The notes beneath the pieces were generated by a model. It made no database searches and was not told where the DNA came from. It saw only the letters and a list, made by a program, of their open reading frames with translations. DNA of 10,636 bases from CAYMJK01 sp043101635 (GTDB lineage Bacteria; Planctomycetota; Phycisphaerae; Phycisphaerales; UBA1924): positions 1-10,636 of the forward strand of contig JBICIE010000117.1 in assembly GCA_043101635.1 (NCBI GenBank), read 5' to 3'. The translations under genes and the position numbers were made by a program. Positions 6,684-10,636 of this stretch are shown in pieces. Every line of letters starts with the position of its first letter. The first letter of the stretch is position 1.

Positions 6684-7618
6684 GGGGGAGGCGCCTCGTC
6701 GGGGCTGGACGGGAGGAGGGTATCGATCTCGGCCTGCCAGGAGATGTGGAGGCGGGAATCGTCGATGCGCATCTGGATGGCGTCGAACATCGAGCCGAGG
6801 GTTTCGGCGCGGGGCCAGTTGCGGGAGGCGAGGCGGGCCCAGGCGCGCATGCCGTTGAGCATGTCGCGCAGGGCGGAGGCCTGCTCGGGCCCGGTGGTGA
6901 CGAGTTCGGCGCTGAAGAAGAGGGCTCCAGCGGACTCGCCGGCCTGGATGGTCAGATCGGTGGTCTCGCGCAGGGCGACGGCGCGCGGCTGCACGGCGGC
7001 GTAGGTCTGCATGTCTCGGGCGGCGATGAAGAGGATGGCCCCGGGGGCGGGGCGGGCGTCGATGATCGCGGTCTCGACATCTGCGAGGCTCGGCGACTGA
7101 TCGGCGAGTACGCGGGCGGCCGCGATGACCTCGTCGGCGGAGCTTGCGAGGATCATGGCGGTGCGCCCGCCATCGAGCGAGGCCGTGAGCATGGCGGTGA
7201 GTTCGCCCTGGTGCAGCCAGGTGCGGATGGTGTGGTCGTGGCGATCGATGGGGGGCTGGGCCTCGCCGGCGGCGGACATCCAGTCGATGAACCAGTCGAC
7301 CATGGCCTGATTGCCGCCGATGATCGCGACGGCCTGATCGGCGGCGCCGGCGCCGTAGGCGCAGATGAAGGAGAAGTCGGTCGCTTCGAGGTCCTTGGGG
7401 TCGACGCCCATGCGCTGGAGCATGGCGCGGGCTTTGTCGCGGGCGGCGGCGTCGCCCGCGCCGGCGAGCATGCGCTGCAGGCCGTCGGCCTCGCGGATGC
7501 GGTCGACATCGAGGTGCGCCACCCAGCGGGCGCTGGCGGCGACGTGGCCCGGGTTGAAGGGCTCGGCGAGGGCGGCGGCCGCCGCCAGGAGCCAGATTAT
7601 CAGAACTGCCGGGCGCAT
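6680..7618 (-). CDS. Secreted protein of unknown function, first of the coupled sigma-factor unit
   Basis: The 312-residue product starts at ATG 7618 behind AGAGG. MRPAVLIIWLLAAAAALA is a Sec signal peptide. The mature protein opens with ARWVAHLDVDRIREADGLQRM (30-50, with no break), a pattern I have seen in planctomycete exported proteins of unknown function. It then alternates beta strands and amphipathic helices (DFSFICAYG at 81-89, AVAIIGG at 96-102, TAMILASS at 153-160, AILFIAARD at 194-202, SAGALFFSAEL at 229-239). The repeated strand/helix order suggests two similar alpha/beta halves. No catalytic motif, transmembrane anchor or lipobox is seen. Its TGA overlaps the sigma factor ATG, so the two products are made in a fixed ratio. 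That coupling suggests a role in the sigma pathway, for example as an envelope sensor or a main target; this is inference. It starts 48 bases after the asparaginase stop. Confidence 0.82.
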   Translation of the reverse strand: MRPAVLIIWLLAAAAALAEPFNPGHVAASARWVAHLDVDRIREADGLQRMLAGAGDAAARDKARAMLQRMGVDPKDLEATDFSFICAYGAGAADQAVAIIGGNQAMVDWFIDWMSAAGEAQPPIDRHDHTIRTWLHQGELTAMLTASLDGGRTAMILASSADEVIAAARVLADQSPSLADVETAIIDARPAPGAILFIAARDMQTYAAVQPRAVALRETTDLTIQAGESAGALFFSAELVTTGPEQASALRDMLNGMRAWARLASRNWPRAETLGSMFDAIQMRIDDSRLHISWQAEIDTLLPSSPDEAPPP

Positions 7619-7666
7619 GGGTCCTCTGCGGTCACGTACAGAGTATCAGGAAGCGGGCCCCTGGCG

Positions 7667-8761
7667 TTACGCCCGCTCGAAGAGGAAGGCGGAGCGCTCG
7701 ATGCGGGCGCCCTCGGCGGTGGCGACGGCGAAGGAGCCGCCCTCGTACATGGTGGCCGAGCCGTAGGCGCCGTCCTTGCGGACGGCGTAGAAGCGGAGGC
7801 CGAAGTTGGGGCGGCCGTCGGGGGTGCGCAGGCGCTTCTGGAGGGTGCGGTCGGCGATGCGCTTGAGGACGGTAAGGCAGGCCTCGGTGGGGCTCTGGCC
7901 ATCCTCCATGGCGCGGCAGATGGCGTAGGCGGCGCAGTTGTGGATGGCGGCCTCGCCGCGGCCGGTGGCGCCGGCAGCGCCGACGGCGTTGTCGCAGAAC
8001 ATGCCGGCGCCGACGATGGGGGAATCGCCGACGCGCCCGGGGATCTTCCAGCTCAGGCCGCTGGTGGTGGTGCAGCTTGCCAGGTCGCCATTGGCATCGA
8101 CGGCTGAGCAGTTGATGGTGCCCCAGGTGAAGGGGACGGGAGCGTTCGGGCGGTCTTCGAGGACGCCGGTGGCGTCCCGCCAGGTGAGGTCGCGCTGGTC
8201 GCGGTCGAGCCAGTCGTCATCGGGGTTGAGCTGGGCTTTCCAGCGGAGCCAGGCTTCGCGGGATTCTTCGGTAAGGAGGTTCTCTTCGGGGAAGCCGAGG
8301 TGGACGGCGAAGCGGCGGGCGCCATCGCCGACGAGCAGGGCATGGTCGGTGCGCTTGAGGACCTCAAGGGCGACCCTGGCGGGGTGCATGATGTTCTCGA
8401 TGCAGGCGACGGCGCCGGCCTTGTGGGTGGGGCCGTGCATGACGGAGGCGTCGAGCTGGACGACGCCATCTTCGTTGGGCAGGCCGCCGTAGCCGACGGA
8501 GCTGTCGCCCGGGTCGGCCTCGACGATGGCGACGCCCTCGACGACGGCGTCGACGCAGTCGGCGCCGCCGGTGATCAGCTCCAGGGCGCGGGCGACGGTC
8601 TGTTGGCCGTTGGCGGAGGCGATGACGCAGGGGCCGCGGTGGTCGTCCCCGCGGGCGGGGGCGGGCTGGGCGAGAGCCCGGGCGGTGGCGGGAGGGAGCA
8701 GGCCTGCCGCGGCGAGGCCGGCGGCGGAGGCGACGAAGGTGCGGCGGCAGATGGGTTCCAT
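7667..8761 (-). CDS. Tat-exported N(4)-(beta-N-acetylglucosaminyl)-L-asparaginase / isoaspartyl peptidase family hydrolase
   Basis: The 364-residue enzyme is an N-terminal-nucleophile hydrolase of the aspartylglucosaminidase/plant-type asparaginase family. Such enzymes self-cleave into alpha and beta chains and use the freed threonine to cut amide bonds of asparagine derivatives or isoaspartyl peptides. The predicted nucleophile is Thr215 in WGTINC. Spacing matches human aspartylglucosaminidase throughout: Thr233, Arg243, Asp246 (PGRVGDSP), Thr266 and Gly267 (ATGRGE) equal that enzyme's Thr224, Arg234, Asp237, Thr257 and Gly258. Gly rather than Asp precedes the nucleophile, as in bacterial isoaspartyl peptidases. 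The N-terminus has CRRTFVASAAGLAAAGLL, a twin-arginine signal, so it is exported folded. ATG 8761 is chosen because it places the RR motif close to the start; a GTG at 8797 is possible. Neither start has a strong ribosome binding site. It may be the first gene of the sigma operon. Confidence 0.92.
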   Translation of the reverse strand: MEPICRRTFVASAAGLAAAGLLPPATARALAQPAPARGDDHRGPCVIASANGQQTVARALELITGGADCVDAVVEGVAIVEADPGDSSVGYGGLPNEDGVVQLDASVMHGPTHKAGAVACIENIMHPARVALEVLKRTDHALLVGDGARRFAVHLGFPEENLLTEESREAWLRWKAQLNPDDDWLDRDQRDLTWRDATGVLEDRPNAPVPFTWGTINCSAVDANGDLASCTTTSGLSWKIPGRVGDSPIVGAGMFCDNAVGAAGATGRGEAAIHNCAAYAICRAMEDGQSPTEACLTVLKRIADRTLQKRLRTPDGRPNFGLRFYAVRKDGAYGSATMYEGGSFAVATAEGARIERSAFLFERA

Positions 8762-8838
8762 GGGAGCAGTGTCCCCGATCCGGGGTCTTCTGTCCACGGG
8801 GGCGCCCGCGTGGGGGGCGGGGCGAGGCGGCGCCCGCA

Positions 8839-8867
8839 GTAGTTAGCAAACGCTAAGGGTGCGTCGA
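8839..8867 (-). promoter_or_regulatory. Candidate promoter for the asparaginase-family gene and possibly the sigma operon
   Basis: On the minus strand TTCGAC (8867-8862) and TAACTA (8844-8839) are 17 bases apart, with a predicted start near 8832 and a leader of about 70 bases. Both boxes are only moderate matches to sigma70. The -10 overlaps the dyad at 8842-8855. Confidence 0.3.
8842..8855. promoter_or_regulatory. Short dyad, candidate operator
   Basis: TTAGC and GCTAA form a perfect 5-base inverted repeat around AAAC, in an otherwise very GC-rich divergent gap. It overlaps the candidate -10 of the leftward promoter and lies about 40 bases upstream of the -35 of the rightward one. That placement would suit a repressor or dual regulator. 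The half-sites are short, so chance is possible. Confidence 0.3.
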
Positions 8868-8896
8868 ATCTTGTTCCAAATCGGCGGATGCGGGGC

Positions 8897-8926
8897 TTGT
8901 ACGGGGCGGCCGGAACGGGTTATATT
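8897..8926 (+). promoter_or_regulatory. Promoter for the large secreted dockerin protein
   Basis: TTGTAC (8897-8902) and TATATT (8921-8926) are separated by 18 bases. The -10 matches the consensus at five of six positions; the -35 keeps only TTG. The predicted start is near 8933, immediately before a perfect hairpin. Confidence 0.5.
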
Positions 8927-8933
8927 GGGTGAG

Positions 8934-8954
8934 AAAGGGCGACTGGCGCCCTTT
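8934..8954 (+). promoter_or_regulatory. Hairpin at the predicted 5' end of the dockerin-protein mRNA
   Basis: AAAGGGCG (8934-8941) pairs perfectly with CGCCCTTT (8947-8954) around the loop ACTGG. It begins 8 bases after the -10 box, so the transcript would start with this stem. A GGAGG follows at once (8955-8959) but has no start codon at a usable distance; the functional ribosome binding site is GGGAG at 8981-8985. A 5' stem of this kind can protect mRNA from decay. It is not followed by T residues, so a terminator role is less likely. Confidence 0.45.
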
Positions 8955-8991
8955 GGAGGAACGGGGGCACTTCCAGAGTTGGGAGACCACA

Positions 8992-10636
8992 ATGCGAGTT
9001 GTTCATGTTTCGTCTGCCGCGGTCATCGCGCTGGCCGCGGGTCAGGTTGCAAGCGCGCAGTTCTTTGAGGGGTTCGAGCACGGGGACTGGAGCGGGAACT
9101 ACACCTGGCTGGGCAGCGGGTCGAGCACGCCGAACGTGCTTGACAGCGTTGGCGCGCGCACGGGCAGCTTCGGCTGCACGTTCACGCAGAACGGGTGGTG
9201 GCAGAACTCGGATTCGGCCGCAGTGATCGAGGACGGGAGCACGTTCGAGTACTGGTTCCGCGGGAGCGGGGCTCGCGTGTACATCGGCTTCACGAGCGAT
9301 ACGTCTGCGACGCAGGCGTACACGGTGGTTGCGGCGCCGAACACGGGCAACGTGATCATCCAGCGGAACAACGGGTTCGGCTTCAGCGATCTGGCGAGCA
9401 CGCCGATCTCGTGGAGCGCCAGCGAGTTCTACCAGGTCGTGGCGTCGTATGAGTCGGGCGTGATCTCCGTCGAGGTGTTCGACGGGGCGGGTTTCTCGCT
9501 GGGCACGACGATGGCGGACACCGGGTATGACGGCGGCGGCCGACTGCTGCTGCGCGGCTTCGGTGGCACGGTGTATGCCGACGACATCGATCTGGCCGCG
9601 GGCGGGCCGAACGCGCTGGTGCTCGACTGGTCGTCGAACAAGGCGGTCGGGGCGGACGCGACTGCCGCGGCAGGCCTGACGCCGCTGATCACGACCGACG
9701 GCGCCAGCTTCGAGGCGGCGCTGCCGACGGCGATGTGGCGGATGGTCACGATCGACAACCCGTCCAACAGCTTCGCGGCATCGACGTCCGACGCCATCGC
9801 CGATTACATCGACACGGGCGGGCGGGTGCACATGAGCTACTGGAACCTCGATGCCGACCCGACGCTGCAGAGCGCCTTCGGCGTCTCGGGCACGGTCGAC
9901 TTCTTCGATCCGCGTCCGGTCTTTGCCGACGCCGTGCCGCACCCGTCGTGGGGCGCGCTGACGTCGGTGCCGATCGACACGGCTCCCTCGCCGTGGGCCG
10001 ACAACGGCGATGAGCTGTCGGTGGTCGGCGGCTGCTCGGGCGGCGAGCCCGAGGTCATCGGCGTGTTCGATTCGGCCGGCTCCGGCATCGGCGCCATCGT
10101 CACCGCCGGCGGGCGCACGCTCGTCAACGGCTACGACTATGACTCGATGCAGACGGGCACGATGCTCGACCTGGCCACCAGCCAGATCCGCTGGCTGCGC
10201 ACGGCCGAGCCGGGCGGCCCGCCGCCGCGTCCGAGCTGCTACCCGGACTGCGACGGCAACAAGCTGCTGGACTTCTTCGACTTCCTGTGCTTCCAGAACG
10301 CCTTCGGCACCGGCGACTGCTACGCCGACTGCGACGAGTCGGGCGCGCTGGACTTCTTCGACTTCCTGTGCTTCCAGAACGAGTTCGCCACCTTCGTGGC
10401 CGCCGGCGGCTGCCCGACGCTGGAGCTGTTCCAGCTTGGTGTCGAGGCGCCCCCGAGCGTGATCTGCGGCGAGACGATGGAGTCGGTGGTTGATCCGCGT
10501 CCGACGTTCAGCGACGTCACCACGGTTCCGACCTCGATCGGCGACATCACCTTCGACATCGCGTGCAGCCACCGCGTCATCGGCGGCGGCTGGGGCTCCT
10601 GGAGCCACGGCTACACCGGCGACGTCTACTACACCA
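8992..10636 (+). CDS. Large secreted multidomain protein with internal cysteine-rich dockerin, 3' end outside window
   Basis: The frame is open from ATG 8992 (GGGAG 6 bases upstream) to the window edge, 548 residues. MRVVHVSSAAVIALAAGQVASA is a signal peptide. Residues about 24-204 are rich in beta strands and aromatic residues (FFEGFEHGDWSGNYTW near the start, VYADDIDLA at the end), like a LamG/concanavalin-type jelly roll, which often binds carbohydrate. Residues about 206-405 alternate strands and helices (NALVLDWSS, WRMVTIDNPS, then YIDTGGRVHMSYWN from 272), resembling a Rossmann or class I glutamine-amidotransferase-like fold without an evident catalytic Cys. Residues 416-474 are a GC-type dockerin with two loops, DCDGNKLLDFFDF and DCDESGALDFFDF, and extra paired cysteines (CYPDC, FLCFQN twice, GDCYADC). 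At least 70 residues follow (LELFQLGVEAPP onward), so the dockerin is not terminal. Domain names are by eye; the function is unknown. Confidence 0.88.
   Translation, partial: MRVVHVSSAAVIALAAGQVASAQFFEGFEHGDWSGNYTWLGSGSSTPNVLDSVGARTGSFGCTFTQNGWWQNSDSAAVIEDGSTFEYWFRGSGARVYIGFTSDTSATQAYTVVAAPNTGNVIIQRNNGFGFSDLASTPISWSASEFYQVVASYESGVISVEVFDGAGFSLGTTMADTGYDGGGRLLLRGFGGTVYADDIDLAAGGPNALVLDWSSNKAVGADATAAAGLTPLITTDGASFEAALPTAMWRMVTIDNPSNSFAASTSDAIADYIDTGGRVHMSYWNLDADPTLQSAFGVSGTVDFFDPRPVFADAVPHPSWGALTSVPIDTAPSPWADNGDELSVVGGCSGGEPEVIGVFDSAGSGIGAIVTAGGRTLVNGYDYDSMQTGTMLDLATSQIRWLRTAEPGGPPPRPSCYPDCDGNKLLDFFDFLCFQNAFGTGDCYADCDESGALDFFDFLCFQNEFATFVAAGGCPTLELFQLGVEAPPSVICGETMESVVDPRPTFSDVTTVPTSIGDITFDIACSHRVIGGGWGSWSHGYTGDVYYT
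10266..10381 (+). repeat. 35-base direct repeat encoding the two dockerin helices
   Basis: Positions 10266-10300 and 10347-10381 are identical over 35 bases, offset by 81 bases (27 codons). Both encode LDFFDFLCFQN. This is the internal duplication of the dockerin, and identity at the DNA level, including third positions, indicates recent duplication or gene conversion. Confidence 0.85.

Noticed and set aside
6746..8107. 453-codon plus-strand open frame
   Set aside because: Gly/Ala/Val/Asp-rich antisense of two well-supported minus-strand genes; no domain or ribosome binding site.
8795..8797. GTG as the start of the asparaginase-family gene
   Set aside because: It adds 12 residues before the twin-arginine motif and has no good ribosome binding site. 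ATG 8761 gives a typical Tat signal length, though its own ribosome binding site is also weak.
8912..8916. GGAAC as an ECF-type -35 box that might be read by the neighbouring sigma factor
   Set aside because: No matching ECF-like -10 lies 15-17 bases downstream, and a better sigma70-like TATATT explains the promoter. Sigma specificity cannot be read from this sequence.
8859..9068. 69-codon open frame in the leader of the large secreted gene
   Set aside because: It starts upstream of the predicted transcription start, has no ribosome binding site, and overlaps the real start in another frame.
8920..10608. 562-codon minus-strand open frame
   Set aside because: Arg/Val/Ala-rich shadow of the dockerin-bearing gene, whose plus-strand frame has a signal peptide, promoter and recognisable domains.
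1..10636. CRISPR arrays, tRNA or rRNA genes, insertion sequences, attachment sites
   Set aside because: No regularly spaced repeats, cloverleaf-like segments, transposase or integrase motifs, or long terminal inverted repeats were seen. The only sizeable direct repeats are the 18-base start-site duplication and the 35-base dockerin repeat.

Overview
The window is GC-rich bacterial chromosome. It most resembles a planctomycete, probably of the Phycisphaerae. The clues are two secreted proteins carrying the 'GC-type' dockerin-like domain common in that group (paired D-x-D-x-D/S...FFDF motifs ending in Gly-Cys), a high share of exported proteins of unknown function, and an ECF sigma factor operon. 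This placement is an inference from protein style; no rRNA or marker gene is present. I found no tRNA, rRNA, CRISPR array, transposon or phage gene.

Layout. (1) 1-522, minus: the 5' part of a secreted protein, cut by the window edge and apparently frameshifted at a GGGG/TTT run (165-171). Its start region is an 18-bp tandem duplication that gives two ribosome binding sites and two start codons. (2) 698-2071, plus: a secreted seven-repeat FG-GAP beta-propeller ending in a dockerin, with a good sigma70-like promoter. (3) 2072-2203: a convergent gap holding two hairpins. (4) 2204-3232 and 3339-3908, both minus: an exported helical-repeat protein and a TPR-like lipoprotein, separated by a hairpin. 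(5) 4013-5482, plus: a complete acyl-CoA synthetase/AMP-ligase with a TTG start, divergent from the lipoprotein.

(6) 5527-8761, minus: four genes in a row. In transcription order they are a Tat-exported N-terminal-nucleophile asparaginase-family hydrolase, a secreted protein of unknown function, an ECF sigma factor and a small single-pass membrane protein. The last three are joined by two successive 4-base ATGA stop/start overlaps, so they are almost certainly translated as a coupled unit. The membrane protein sits where an anti-sigma factor would be expected but lacks the usual zinc-finger motif. (7) 8762-8991: a divergent promoter region with a short dyad, promoter-like boxes on both strands, and a perfect hairpin at the predicted 5' end of the rightward mRNA. 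(8) 8992 to the window end, plus: a large secreted multidomain protein, with a jelly-roll-like domain, a Rossmann/GATase-like domain, a cysteine-rich dockerin placed internally, and the start of a further domain.

How the genes work together. Most of the window encodes exported proteins: two dockerin-bearing surface or periplasmic proteins, a lipoprotein, a Tat-exported hydrolase and others. The sigma factor operon is the only regulatory module and may link an envelope signal to transcription. I see no clear defence, mobile or biosynthetic system. The most distinctive elements are the coupled sigma operon, the internal cysteine-rich dockerin, and the duplicated start site upstream of the frameshifted gene.
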